Part shown: positions 1-8,555 of the stretch, piece after piece
Layout: every line of letters begins with the position of its first letter
Position numbering within the stretch: position 1 is the stretch's first letter
DNA from: Paenibacillus sp. JCM 10914
Lineage (GTDB): Bacteria; Bacillota; Bacilli; Paenibacillales; Paenibacillaceae
DNA: 64,000 nt
Assembly: GCF_001315105.1 (NCBI RefSeq)
Contig: NZ_BAZR01000010.1
Location: 62,001-126,000, forward strand
Direction of reading: 5' to 3'
Program-made: the position numbers and the translations under genes
The notes under the pieces: generated by a model
Seen by the model: the letters and a program-made list of their open reading frames with translations, nothing else
What the model was told of the DNA's origin: nothing
The model's database searches: none

Positions 1-612
1 TCCGCTTGCGATGTCTAGTATTTGGAGCTCGACTAGCTTATGCAATAATCTTCGCGTATGTCGATCACTCACCCGAAGATGGACTGCAAGTTCCAACGGT
101 GTTATCGGACGCAGAAGTCTTCGCGCAAACCGGACAGTTTCCGCTTCGAGCCAAGACAACGATGCGGGCACATCTGAGGCAATAAATCGACCGACAAAAG
201 ACAGTACGAGCTGTTGACACTGTTTTGGCTCATCCACGATAGACGGGTAGGCAATCGGAAGAAAGGTCCAGCCATCCAACGCCAATAAGCAGTGACGGCG
301 GCATAAATCCTTAAATCTTCTGACGTCAAGATCACGGGCATGCGGTCCATATCCTTGTATTTCAATTCCTCCTCTTGCACCGCCAGGCATATAAGCCAAA
401 TCCAAATAACGATAACCGTTGCTGAAATCTCGTACTTCCCATTCTGGGTGTAAATCGTTGAAATTACCGATTGCCGGAAACCAGACCGAGCGCAGAAATT
501 CGATGGTTCCATGACCTAATCCTCTATTGAGAATTTCGAGTCGGCGTGGATTTTGTTCGTTAAGTATATTCGCCTCTACCCAAAGCTCATATTGCTGATC
601 AAACCGTGACAT
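1..612 (-). CDS. PD-(D/E)XK nuclease-like protein with C-terminal winged helix (partial, runs off window)
   Basis: An open frame reads from ATG at 612 to the window edge without a stop (204 codons), preceded by GAGGAGG on the minus strand. The middle carries a conserved nuclease-like core: a D in YLDLAYMPGG followed by IEIQGYGPH, matching the D...(D/E)xK arrangement of very short patch repair-like/DUF559-like nucleases except that the lysine is Q. The last part (PITPLELAVHLRVSDRHTRR) looks like a winged-helix DNA-binding domain. It is a paralogue of the gene at 18001-18696, sharing WFP/WWP, FNDLHPEWEV/FDDLHPEFEV, the nuclease core and the helix-turn-helix. Seen: the two domains and the paralogy. 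Inferred: DNA binding. The K-to-Q change suggests reduced or lost cleavage. Function unknown. Confidence 0.7.
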   Translation of the reverse strand, partial: MSRFDQQYELWVEANILNEQNPRRLEILNRGLGHGTIEFLRSVWFPAIGNFNDLHPEWEVRDFSNGYRYLDLAYMPGGARGGIEIQGYGPHARDLDVRRFKDLCRRHCLLALDGWTFLPIAYPSIVDEPKQCQQLVLSFVGRFIASDVPASLSWLEAETVRFARRLLRPITPLELAVHLRVSDRHTRRLLHKLVELQILDIASG

Positions 613-942
613 GAATCGCTATACCTCCTCGTGACACCATGGCCGCTATAAACACAACATAAAACAACATAAAAAACCGCTCCAACGATGCAGCCCTTTG
701 ACTTTATCAGGGAAACATCGTATGGCAGCGGCGTGTTCTTCACGTCCACATTACGGGTATTATAAATCGTGATTTAGAGATTTAGCAACAGTTTTAGAGC
801 TTCGGCTCAAAACTTCTCAAACTCAGTACGATGTGTGTCAACAATGCTGATAGTTGTTGGGCGAACTTATATATGACGTCATATACGACAAGGATAACTG
901 ATAATGGATGATGATTAACCGATTGTAACTAGCGTTGCAAAT
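613..942. other. Non-coding stretch with two small palindromes
   Basis: I see no credible gene here. Two structures stand out: a hairpin with a UUCG-type loop at 790-814 (stem GTTTT-A-GAGC with GCTCAAAAC), and a perfect 16-base palindrome at 870-885 centred on GACGTC. Either could be regulatory, but nothing ties them to a gene. Confidence 0.4.
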
Positions 943-990
943 ACATAAAGACAAGCCGCCCCCCCTGCAGGGACCGGCTTGTCTTTATGT
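943..990. terminator. Perfect 16-bp inverted repeat, terminator-like
   Basis: The arms at 943-958 and 975-990 are exactly complementary with a C-rich loop of 16 bases. It lies downstream of the sigma-54 activator gene on the minus strand and upstream of nothing on the plus strand, so it most likely ends the proline-degradation transcript. The A/T-rich arm ends would act as the U-tract. Confidence 0.75.
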
Positions 991-1048
991 AGAGAAGATA
1001 GTGTCTAATGATTTGGACATTGGGAAAGGGAGTGTCTAAATTGTTAGA

Positions 1049-2802
1049 TTATGATAGGTTTAACCGCTTGAGTTTGTTGTACAGCGTTGCTCTTGAAATG
1101 CCAAGCTGCTTGGCCAGCGTTAGCTATTGCCGTTAACTGCAGCCAACGCTCTGGACAACATGTTGCGTTCGAAATTGTCGAGCTCTGTCTGAAACGCCGC
1201 ACCGTCGATCGGGATATCGTTCTGCTTACAGAGATCGGAAGTATCCGCTGTTAATTGTTTGTCTCCCGAATAGATGTTATCCGGCAAATACTCGCGCTTA
1301 ATCTCCCCATCCGTAGAGAAAATAACGAGCCGCTCAATCGTATTGCGAAGCTCTCTAATATTGCCCGGCCAGTCGTAATGCAGCAAGTCTTCCAGCACAT
1401 CAGGTGCAATCGACTGAATATGACGGCCGTATATCAGTGCGAATTCATGCAGGAAGGATTGTATTAATTCATAGATATCTTCCTTGCGTTCGCGCAGGGA
1501 AGGAATCTCAAAGGAGACGACGTTTAAGCGATAATATAGATCCTCACGGAAGGTAGCCTCGGATATCATCTGCTCCAGATCTCGGTTGGTTGCCGCAATG
1601 ATCCGGCAGTCTACCTTCTTCAATTGAGTACCGCCAACCGGAAAATAGCTTCGCTCCTCCAGTACGCGCAGCAGCTTGACTTGCATCTCAAGCGGCATTT
1701 CTCCGATCTCATCCAGAAAGAGTGTGCCTCCGCTGGCGAGCTCGAACTTTCCTTTTTTTCCTTTGGGGTCAGCCCCGGAGAATGCACCTCGCTCATAACC
1801 GAACAATTCGCTCTCGAACAAGGCAGCAGGGATAGCTCCGCAGTTAATGGCAATATACGGCGCGCCGCTCCCCTCACGGGCATCGTGGATCGCTTTGGCA
1901 AACAATTCCTTGCCGGTACCGCTTTTTCCTTGAATGAGGACGGTTGCTTTGGTTGTGCTGATCTTGCGAATGGTCTCGATGCTGTTCTTGATGCTGCGGC
2001 TGTTTCCTTTGATATGCTGATAAGGATCGCTGGAGGGACTAAGCATAGCGACTTCCTTCTGTAAGTGATGAACCTTGTTCGTCATCTGAAGCAGTTCTTG
2101 ATGGAGTCTCATTTGTGTTGTCAGATCAGATTCGGCCGCAACGGCACCGATGATCTGGTGATCCAGTGAGATAGGGTTGGAGTTAATGAGGACAAACATG
2201 TCCTGGCGTGGGCGATGCTGCATACGGTGGGCGGATTCTCCGGTTTTGAGTGTGCGCAGCGACTGTAATCGGTCCACTTGAAAAAAATCCGAGGCAGGCT
2301 TACCCATAATCTCATCTTTCTGGATGGAGAAGATCTGCTCTGCGCCGGAAGTCCAGACCGCCACATGGCCTTCCTCGTTGATCAAGGTAATGGCTACGTC
2401 TGGGTTAAGCGTTTGCAAGGTTGTGGAGAAATACGCCTCCAGATGCCGGTGCGCCTGGATAGTCCCCTCAATTATCACCTGAGAGGTGACATAACCAACC
2501 GGGATGTCGTCACGTTTCACTAAGGCGTAGGGAGCAAGTGCGAATCCAGCAGCGACTTCAGTCAACGAAGATTCAATATCAACGATTGTGACTTCCAGAG
2601 CGTATGGTTGAACCGCCTGAGCGTGAAGATCGGAACCTGGAGGAGAACACAGCAAGTAATAACGTCCCTGGTCCGTGCATACAAAAATAGGCAGTTCGTC
2701 TTCGACAGCCGCGAGGTTGTTAAGGTCCGACAGGTCAGGCAGATGAAGCATATGGTAATCCGTACGGACAAGGCGTTCCAGACTAGGCAATACGTGTTTC
2801 AT
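1049..2802 (-). CDS. Sigma-54-dependent transcriptional activator of proline catabolism (frameshift near C terminus)
   Basis: This enhancer-binding protein activates sigma-54 RNA polymerase using ATP. The frame runs from ATG 2802 with an N-terminal sensory region (about 1-110), a PAS-like domain (about 115-230), and an AAA+ domain with Walker A GKSGTGKE near residue 290, the sigma-54 contact loop GAFSGA near 338 and Walker [14 protein letters not shown]. The open frame stops at 1120 after NGNS, but the next frame continues directly with a Fis-type helix-turn-helix ([19 protein letters not shown]) to a stop at 1049. One missing base around 1120-1126 explains this. It sits downstream of proline dehydrogenase on the same strand, beside P5C dehydrogenase and rpoN, so it is a RocR/PutR-like regulator by context. 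If the shift is real, the protein would lose its DNA-binding helix. Confidence 0.9.
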
Positions 2803-2862
2803 ACCGGTGTGCCCCCTACTAGGATGAATGTAAACGCACAGACGCTTCTAATTATTAGGGCC

Positions 2863-2891
2863 ATTATACCTAGCCTGTTTTGCCGTGTAAA
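2863..2891 (-). promoter_or_regulatory. Sigma-A type promoter for the activator gene
   Basis: On the minus strand TTTACA (2886-2891) and TATAAT (2863-2868) are 17 bases apart, 61 bases before the activator start codon. This gives the regulator its own housekeeping expression, independent of the sigma-54 promoter that reads the upstream dehydrogenase gene. Confidence 0.65.
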
Positions 2892-2893
2892 TA

Positions 2894-3814
2894 TTATTTG
2901 AACATGTTGCTGAGTACCATCCACAGATTCGCGGGCTTTTCGGCTAGGCGACGAGTGTAGTATGGGTACCACATCGTACCATATGGCATATAACAACGAA
3001 TACGAAATCCCTCTTTCGCCAGATCAGCCTGATCATTCATTCTTAAACCGTAAAGCATTTGGAATTCGAAGGCATCCTTCGTGATGCCGTTCTCCCCTGC
3101 ATAAGATTTGACCCAATTGATGATGCGATCATCGTGAGATGCAATTGCTGTGTAGACGCCCTTATCCAGGTGCAGCTGGATCACGCGCTTATAGTTCTCG
3201 ATGACTTCGCTCATCTGCTGGTATGCTACGGATGACGGTTCTTTATATGCCCCTTTGACCAATCGCAGATTGACCTGGGCTTCGATCAACTGCTTCACAT
3301 CTTCTTCCGTGCGATGCAGGTAGGCCTGAATGACGGTGCCGACGTTGGTCAGACCTTCTGCATGAAGACGGAGCACGATATCGATCGTGGCCTGGGTGAA
3401 GGGAGAATCCTCCATATCGATCCGCACAAAATTGTGATGCTTCTGGGCCTGCACGACAATCGCGCGGATATTGTTATAGCAAACTTTCTTATCCAGCGCT
3501 AATCCCATCTGCGTAGGCTTCAGCGATACGTTGGAGCTGACTTTCCGTTCTGCGATCCCGTCAACGAGCCGGAGATATTCTTCCCGATATGCCGCAGCCT
3601 CATTTAAATGAAGAATGCCCTCTCCCAAATGATCCAGCGTAACCATAATTCCCTTATCATTCAGGCGCTCGATCTCGTCCAGTGCCTCATTTAGCGTGTG
3701 GCCTGCGATGAACTTGCCTGCAAATTTCTTGCCGTATTTAAGGGCAAGCTTCTCCACGATTTGATTACCTGAAATCGACAATAGCGTTTTGCGGTACAGT
3801 TCAATGTGATCCAA
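2894..3814 (-). CDS. Proline dehydrogenase (PRODH), FAD-dependent
   Basis: Oxidises L-proline to delta-1-pyrroline-5-carboxylate with FAD, the first step of proline breakdown to glutamate. The 306-residue length fits monofunctional Bacillus PutB/FadM enzymes. Family signatures seen: FVRIDMEDSPFT, LRLVKGAYKE, and the C-terminal substrate-binding block YYTRRLAEKPANLW. The start is TTG at 3814, with AAAGGGG seven to ten bases upstream and no better ATG in frame. It is the first gene after the leftward sigma-54 promoter at 3881-3896, divergent from P5C dehydrogenase, and is followed by the activator gene. Induction by proline through that activator is inferred. Confidence 0.93.
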   Translation of the reverse strand: MDHIELYRKTLLSISGNQIVEKLALKYGKKFAGKFIAGHTLNEALDEIERLNDKGIMVTLDHLGEGILHLNEAAAYREEYLRLVDGIAERKVSSNVSLKPTQMGLALDKKVCYNNIRAIVVQAQKHHNFVRIDMEDSPFTQATIDIVLRLHAEGLTNVGTVIQAYLHRTEEDVKQLIEAQVNLRLVKGAYKEPSSVAYQQMSEVIENYKRVIQLHLDKGVYTAIASHDDRIINWVKSYAGENGITKDAFEFQMLYGLRMNDQADLAKEGFRIRCYMPYGTMWYPYYTRRLAEKPANLWMVLSNMFK

Positions 3815-3880
3815 GTGGATTTCCCCTTTCAGAAGGCTTAATTATTGGAATGAAAGATACGCACGCAGCATATATTCTTT

Positions 3881-3896
3881 AGCAAAATTTGTGCCA
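3881..3896 (-). promoter_or_regulatory. Sigma-54 (-24/-12) promoter driving proline dehydrogenase
   Basis: On the minus strand TGGCAC-N5-TTGCT matches the sigma-54 consensus TGGCACN5TTGCW exactly. It is about 70 bases upstream of the TTG start at 3814. The -24 element lies in the left arm of the palindrome 3891-3923, shared with the rightward promoter. Confidence 0.85.
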
Positions 3897-3923
3897 ACGA
3901 CAATATCTTGTTGTCGTTGGCAC
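3891..3923. repeat. 33-base perfect palindrome holding both -24 elements
   Basis: Arms of 13 bases (3891-3903 and 3911-3923) are exact reverse complements around a 7-base centre. The outer six bases of each arm (GTGCCA / TGGCAC) are the -24 boxes of two divergent sigma-54 promoters. The inner bases could be an operator for a dimeric regulator. Confidence 0.85.
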
Positions 3924-3933
3924 GATAATTGCT
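3918..3933 (+). promoter_or_regulatory. Sigma-54 (-24/-12) promoter driving P5C dehydrogenase
   Basis: TGGCAC-GATAA-TTGCT matches the sigma-54 consensus exactly, 61 bases before the ATG at 3994. It mirrors the leftward promoter. Since the sigma-54 gene and an activator flank this region, control by them is a strong inference. Confidence 0.87.
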
Positions 3934-3993
3934 ACATATTTTGGGGAGATCACTGCACATTTAGAAATTAGATGAGAGGATGGTTGTTCGCAC

Positions 3994-5541
3994 ATGAGAA
4001 CCGAGTTTAAGAATGAGGTGTTTGTGGACTTCAAACAGGAAAGCAATCACGAATTATATGAGCAGGCATTGAAAAAAGTCGAGACCGAGCTGGGCAAGCA
4101 GTTTCCGCTTATCATTGGCGGTGAGAGAATCATGACCGAGCACACCGCCGTTTCTATAAATCCAGCGAATCATGCACAAGTGATCGGCATTGTCGCACAA
4201 GCCGATGCGAAGCTGGCTGAGAAAGCGATTCAGGTAGCAGCCGCGACATTTGAGACGTGGAAGCATACCGATCCGAACGAGCGGGCTCGCTATTTGTACC
4301 GCGCTGCGGCTATTCTGCGCAGACGTAAGCATGAATTCTCGGCATTGATGACGTATGAGGCGGGCAAGACTCGCGTGGAAGCGGATGTTGAAACTGCGGA
4401 AGCGATTGATTTCCTGGAATTCTATGCGCGTGAAATGCAGCGGCTTAACCAGCCGCAACCGCTGACGGCAAGCGTTGAAGAAGAGAATGAGCTGTACTAT
4501 ATTCCGCTCGGGGTTGGCGTCGTGATTCCGCCGTGGAATTTTCCGTTGGCCATAATGGCAGGGATGACAACGGCTGCATTGGTCACCGGGAATACAGTTG
4601 TGTTGAAGCCAGCAAGCACAACCCCGATTATCGCAGCCCAATTCATGGCATTGCTCGAAGAGGTGGGACTACCGGCTGGCGTGGTTAATTTCCTTCCAGG
4701 TCCGGGTGGAGAAGTTGGTGATTATCTGGTTGATCATCCGCTCACTCGATTCATCAGCTTTACCGGCTCTCGCGATGTCGGTCTGCGTATCAACGAACGC
4801 GCGGCCAAGGCGAATCCGGGGCAGAAATGGATCAAGCGTGTCGTGGCCGAGATGGGCGGCAAAGACGCGATTGTGGTAGACCGTGAGGCCGATCTGGAGC
4901 TGGCAGCAGAGATGATTACCGTGTCTGCATTCGGATTCTCTGGTCAGAAGTGCTCTGCGTGCTCGCGGGCGATCATTCATGAAGATGTGTATGATACGGT
5001 GCTGGAGCGGGTTGTGGAGCGAACAAAACAGCTGCGCATGACGAGCCCGGCCGATGCATCGGCTAATCTAGGTCCAGTGATCGATGAGAAGGCATATCGT
5101 AAGATTCTCGAATATATTGAAATGGGTAAGCAAGAGGGCCGACTCGTGCTAGGTGGGGGGACGGGTGATTCGAACGGATATTTCATCGAGCCTACGATCT
5201 TCGCGGATGTCGATGCCAATGCGCGGATTTCCCAAGAGGAAATTTTCGGTCCGGTTGTAGCCTTTACGAAGGCATCGTCGTTTGACGAGGCGGTTCAGTT
5301 TGCGAACGGCACCGATTATGGTCTGACGGGGGCCGTCATCTCCAGCAATGGAGCCAATCTGGAGAAAGCCAGACGGGAATTCCATGTCGGGAATCTGTAT
5401 TTTAACCGGAAGTGTACGGGGGCTTTGGTGGGAACGCATCCGTTCGGGGGCTTTAACATGTCGGGAACCGATTCCAAGGCAGGCGGCCGCGATTATCTGC
5501 TCCTGTTTACCCAAGGTAAGCTTGTATGCGAACGTTACTAA
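3994..5541 (+). CDS. pruA: L-glutamate gamma-semialdehyde (1-pyrroline-5-carboxylate) dehydrogenase
   Basis: Oxidises glutamate semialdehyde/P5C to glutamate with NAD, completing proline and arginine breakdown. The 515-residue length is typical of the RocA/PruA1 group. Seen: nucleotide-binding region [13 protein letters not shown], catalytic Glu286 in [10 protein letters not shown], catalytic Cys320 in [12 protein letters not shown], and the C-terminal [18 protein letters not shown] block. The ATG at 3994 is preceded by a modest GAGAGG. Transcription starts from the sigma-54 promoter 61 bases upstream. The product feeds glutamate metabolism and partners with the divergent proline dehydrogenase. 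Confidence 0.95.
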   Translation: MRTEFKNEVFVDFKQESNHELYEQALKKVETELGKQFPLIIGGERIMTEHTAVSINPANHAQVIGIVAQADAKLAEKAIQVAAATFETWKHTDPNERARYLYRAAAILRRRKHEFSALMTYEAGKTRVEADVETAEAIDFLEFYAREMQRLNQPQPLTASVEEENELYYIPLGVGVVIPPWNFPLAIMAGMTTAALVTGNTVVLKPASTTPIIAAQFMALLEEVGLPAGVVNFLPGPGGEVGDYLVDHPLTRFISFTGSRDVGLRINERAAKANPGQKWIKRVVAEMGGKDAIVVDREADLELAAEMITVSAFGFSGQKCSACSRAIIHEDVYDTVLERVVERTKQLRMTSPADASANLGPVIDEKAYRKILEYIEMGKQEGRLVLGGGTGDSNGYFIEPTIFADVDANARISQEEIFGPVVAFTKASSFDEAVQFANGTDYGLTGAVISSNGANLEKARREFHVGNLYFNRKCTGALVGTHPFGGFNMSGTDSKAGGRDYLLLFTQGKLVCERY

Positions 5542-5655
5542 GGCGTTGAATCATCATTACAATGAGATGGTGTGCATCACCCTCATGATTAAGTATAGTA
5601 GGAGTAGATCGTAACACTCTAGGATCAGATAACCCGGGCGGAAGGGGGAGATCGG

Positions 5656-6969
5656 TTGATAGGTCATTATTTGGTGCAAGATCAACGCTCAACATTGACC
5701 ATTACACCGGAATGGAAGCAGTCCATTCACATGTTATCCTTGTCAGGCTACGAGCTTGCGCAATATCTGCAGGAGCAGGCGTTGGAGAATCCGGTATTGG
5801 AGCTGGATTATAACTGGGGGCGTAAGGCCAACAGCAGGAAGTACCGAAGCGGCACTGATCGAAGCGATGTGACCCAAGACCCTATGTTGAATGTGAGAGC
5901 GATGCAAGATTCTCTCGAGGCTCAGCTGTTGCATCAGCTACGCCTTCTCTCCCTTCCGGCTGAAGTGTTCCGTATTAGTGCTTTTCTCGCTGGTAATCTT
6001 GACGATGCCGGTTATCTGGATATCGAATGTGCTGACGTTTGTGAAATGATGAATGTATCCGAACCAGTGGTCGACCATGCACTCAAGGTACTGCAGTCTC
6101 TGGAGCCGGCAGGCATTGGCTGTCGCGATTTGCGAGAATGCCTGCTGCTGCAGATTGCTAGGGACCGTGCCGCTGCTCGCTATGCATGCGATATCGTGGC
6201 AAATTATTTGCCGCTCTTGGCGAATGGATCGATAGATCGGATCGCGTATGCACTATGTGCACCAAGTGAAGGAGTAAGTCAGGCAGCTTCGTATATACGT
6301 AACCTGAACCCCCGACCAGGATTAGGTGTAACAGCTGCGGCTCGGCATTACATCATACCGGATGCTGTTGTACACATCTCTGGGGAGGACGTTACGGTTG
6401 CACTGCATTCAGCTAGTCATCCTTCGGTCATGGTGAACCAGGATTGCCGGGAATGGGTGAAGCTGCGCCAATCGAAGGAAGCCACCACGTATGTAAATGA
6501 TTGCTTCCGATCGGCGCAATGGATCGTACGTTGCATGGAGATGCGGAGACTTACACTCTCAAGAGTCGTATCGGCTATGATGAATGAGCAGCGGGGCTTT
6601 CTGGAACGAGGAATTCAAGGACTCCGTCCGATGAACCTCTGCACGATAGCCAGTGTGCTGGATATGCATGAATCGACCGTCAGTCGGGCGATTCATCATA
6701 AGTTCGTACAGACACCACACGGTACGTTTCCCTTAAAGTTCTTCTTTGCAGCAAGTCTCCCGACAGCTGACGGCAGCGGCATATCCTCCAGGAGGGTAAA
6801 GACACGAATCAAGGAATTCGTGGTTGCCGAGGATCGGAACCGCCCGTACTCTGATCAACAACTCGTCAACCTGTTGCGGGCGGAGGGAGTGCGTCTGTCG
6901 CGGAGAACCGTTACGAAATATCGGGAAGAGCTGAGGATTCCCTCGTCCACAAGGCGTAAACACAATTAA
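5656..6969 (+). CDS. rpoN: RNA polymerase sigma-54 factor (SigL/RpoN)
   Basis: Directs RNA polymerase to -24/-12 promoters and needs an AAA+ activator to open DNA. The 437-residue protein has region I (QDQRSTLTITPEWKQSIHML, LQEQALENPVLEL), a core-binding middle, a helix-turn-helix around DMHESTVSRAIHHKF, and the RpoN box near residue 414 (SRRTVTKYRE; canonical ARRTVAKYRE). Start is TTG 5656 behind GAAGGGGGAG. It follows P5C dehydrogenase by 114 bases on the same strand, so it may be partly co-transcribed from the sigma-54 promoter. Together with the activator and the divergent promoters this forms a complete regulon module. Confidence 0.95.
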   Translation: MIGHYLVQDQRSTLTITPEWKQSIHMLSLSGYELAQYLQEQALENPVLELDYNWGRKANSRKYRSGTDRSDVTQDPMLNVRAMQDSLEAQLLHQLRLLSLPAEVFRISAFLAGNLDDAGYLDIECADVCEMMNVSEPVVDHALKVLQSLEPAGIGCRDLRECLLLQIARDRAAARYACDIVANYLPLLANGSIDRIAYALCAPSEGVSQAASYIRNLNPRPGLGVTAAARHYIIPDAVVHISGEDVTVALHSASHPSVMVNQDCREWVKLRQSKEATTYVNDCFRSAQWIVRCMEMRRLTLSRVVSAMMNEQRGFLERGIQGLRPMNLCTIASVLDMHESTVSRAIHHKFVQTPHGTFPLKFFFAASLPTADGSGISSRRVKTRIKEFVVAEDRNRPYSDQQLVNLLRAEGVRLSRRTVTKYREELRIPSSTRRKHN

Positions 6970-6974
6970 ACTAC

Positions 6975-7014
6975 GAAGGGGCTACACCGACTATAAAGTC
7001 GTTGCAGCCCCTTC
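6975..7014. terminator. Bidirectional terminator between rpoN and the aspartase-like gene
   Basis: GAAGGGGCT (6975-6983) pairs with AGCCCCTTC (7006-7014), with further pairing inside (CCGAC/GTCG). It lies six bases after the rpoN stop. The stop of the minus-strand aspartase-like frame (6991) falls inside the hairpin, which suggests that gene lost its 3' end. Confidence 0.75.
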
Positions 7015-8021
7015 TTTGCTATGGCTGATGAAGGAGGAGACCCCTTGCACGAGCAAGTATAACGATTCCAGCAGATTGTAGGCGATTAGAGGCGGTGTAG
7101 TGGTTTGATCGTTTAATTCTGCTTCAGCAGCCAGGCTGATCCCATGGTTGAATCCGATGACCTGAAATGCGATTTGATTGAGGGCATTAATCTTTTCAGG
7201 TTTAGTATGGAGTGTCAAGCCTGAACGGGGTGTCGTACCATCTTGACGGACTTCCGTACATAATCTCGATAATGCTGTAGCGATGTTTTTCAGAGAAGAA
7301 GATAATTGGGTGAATATGCTCATATTGATTTGAGGATATTGATTTCGCTCCAGCTGCAGCTCCATTCCGGTTAGCTGGCTTAAGTAGAGAATCGTTCGTT
7401 CCGCAAACTCCGATTGCGTGTGCGCGTCGTCTTCAGCAGTTGCTTCAAGCCGAATGGTCTGCAGATTCGAGACGGCATGTCGGAGCTGCTTCATCTCATC
7501 CTTCATCGTTAAGAGCGCATCCGTTATGAATAGGGACATATTATGCATCAAAGCCTGTGCAAGCCGGCAGCATGCAATCTGCAGGGAAGCGGTAAAGATT
7601 GGGCCGGGGGATTGCGATAAGTTGACGTGATGATCCGGATGAATGACGGCGTAATTGCCCTTGTCCTCCAGCATCAGATCAAGCGAGCGATTGGCGAGCA
7701 CTTCGTTCATATTGGTGTTTAAGGAATGGCTCGCCCCACCCTGGATATAATCCACGATGAAATGATGGCTGTGCTTGCCGCTGATTATCTCATCGGCTGC
7801 CTTGATGATAAACTTGCCGATCGGGGCCGGGATGAGGCCCCGATCTAGATTTGCATGGACGGCAGCCTGCTTAACCATCGCCATGGCGATAATCATCTCA
7901 TCGTGGACGGGCGAACCTTTATAGTTCGGGAAGTTCTTGGTCACCCGCAAAGTTTGAATGCCGTAATAAGCGTACGAGGCACTTCGAGGGTGCCAATAGC
8001 GTCTTGTTCGATTCGATTCAC
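6991..8021 (-). pseudogene. Decayed aspartate ammonia-lyase-like gene (frameshifted and 3'-truncated)
   Basis: The frame resembles aspartase/fumarase superfamily enzymes (LRVTKNFPNYKG, AMAMVKQAAVHAN, NTNMNEVLANRSLD, INALNQIAFQVIG). The true start is probably GTG 8021 behind GGAGGG, reading NRIEQDAIGTLEVPRT, then a one-base loss near 7965 shifts into AYYGIQTLRVTKNF. Key sites are eroded: the usual GSSxMPxKxN loop reads GLTLHTKPEKIN, and the HVNxSQSxND block reads HVNLSQSPGP. The protein ends at HSKEGAATTL inside a terminator, lacking roughly the last 130 residues of the family. Enzyme activity is unlikely. A single missing base alone could be a base-calling error, but motif loss plus truncation points to real decay. 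Confidence 0.75.
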
Positions 8022-8231
8022 TAAGAATCCCTCCAACCTATGGATATTAATCTACGATTTAGCGGTGACGTACTGATATACATTACTAGCAATTATCGTG
8101 CCAATATGAAATCATCCGTTCTCTATTGAGCTTAGCAATACAACGCAATACAACTTTAGTTGCTTGATCGATCGGTAGCGCTAATGTAGTCTAATAGAAA
8201 TCATCAGAACAAAACCTTGGAGGTGAATGAG

Positions 8232-8450
8232 ATGACTAAGAACAACCAAGTCCAACCCAAAGCGAAGCTTCGTCTGGAAGAATTGAAGGAAGAGGGCAAA
8301 GTACTGGCGGAGTGCGAAATGAAGCAAGTAACTGGCGGCGCAGGTCCGAACAGAACCAACGTTATCGCACCGCCGAACTTGAATCGGATTCAGAGCGGCA
8401 ACGGAGCGGGCTCGAGCGTGCTTCAGAGCGGTAAAGGATTCAGTATGTGA
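8232..8450 (+). CDS. Double-glycine leader peptide precursor (putative exported RiPP/bacteriocin-like peptide)
   Basis: The ATG at 8232 follows GGAGGTGAATGAG and gives a 72-residue precursor. Its leader ends in LAECEMKQVTGG, fitting the C39-peptidase rule: L at -12, E at -8, M at -7, V at -4, Gly-Gly at -2/-1. Cleavage after Gly36 would release a 36-residue product beginning AGPNRTNVIAPP and ending SGKGFSM. The core has no Cys, no acidic residues, three Pro, five Asn and five Ser, and a net positive charge. It lies upstream of an isomerase and a C39 ABC exporter, separated by a hairpin that would favour high expression of the peptide. I do not recognise the core; antimicrobial or signalling roles are only possibilities. 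Confidence 0.85.
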   Translation: MTKNNQVQPKAKLRLEELKEEGKVLAECEMKQVTGGAGPNRTNVIAPPNLNRIQSGNGAGSSVLQSGKGFSM

Positions 8451-8478
8451 TGCATAGCCTTTGAATATTTGTCATGGC

Positions 8479-8517
8479 ATCACCTCGGTGACCTGAACCA
8501 TAGGTCATAGAGGTGAT
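8479..8517 (+). terminator. Attenuator-type hairpin between peptide gene and export genes
   Basis: ATCACCTC (8479-8486) pairs with GAGGTGAT (8510-8517), and GACCT (8490-8494) with AGGTC (8502-8506), followed by TTCTTTCTAT. Such a leaky terminator after a peptide gene typically makes the precursor transcript more abundant than the downstream processing genes. Confidence 0.65.
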
Positions 8518-8555
8518 TCTTTCTATATAGCACACTGCAAAAGGGGTTAAGAGAT

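Noticed and set aside
790..814. GTTTTAGAGC start resembling a type II CRISPR repeat/tracr anti-repeat
   Set aside because: It is a single short hairpin with a UUCG loop, no repeats or spacers and no cas gene nearby.
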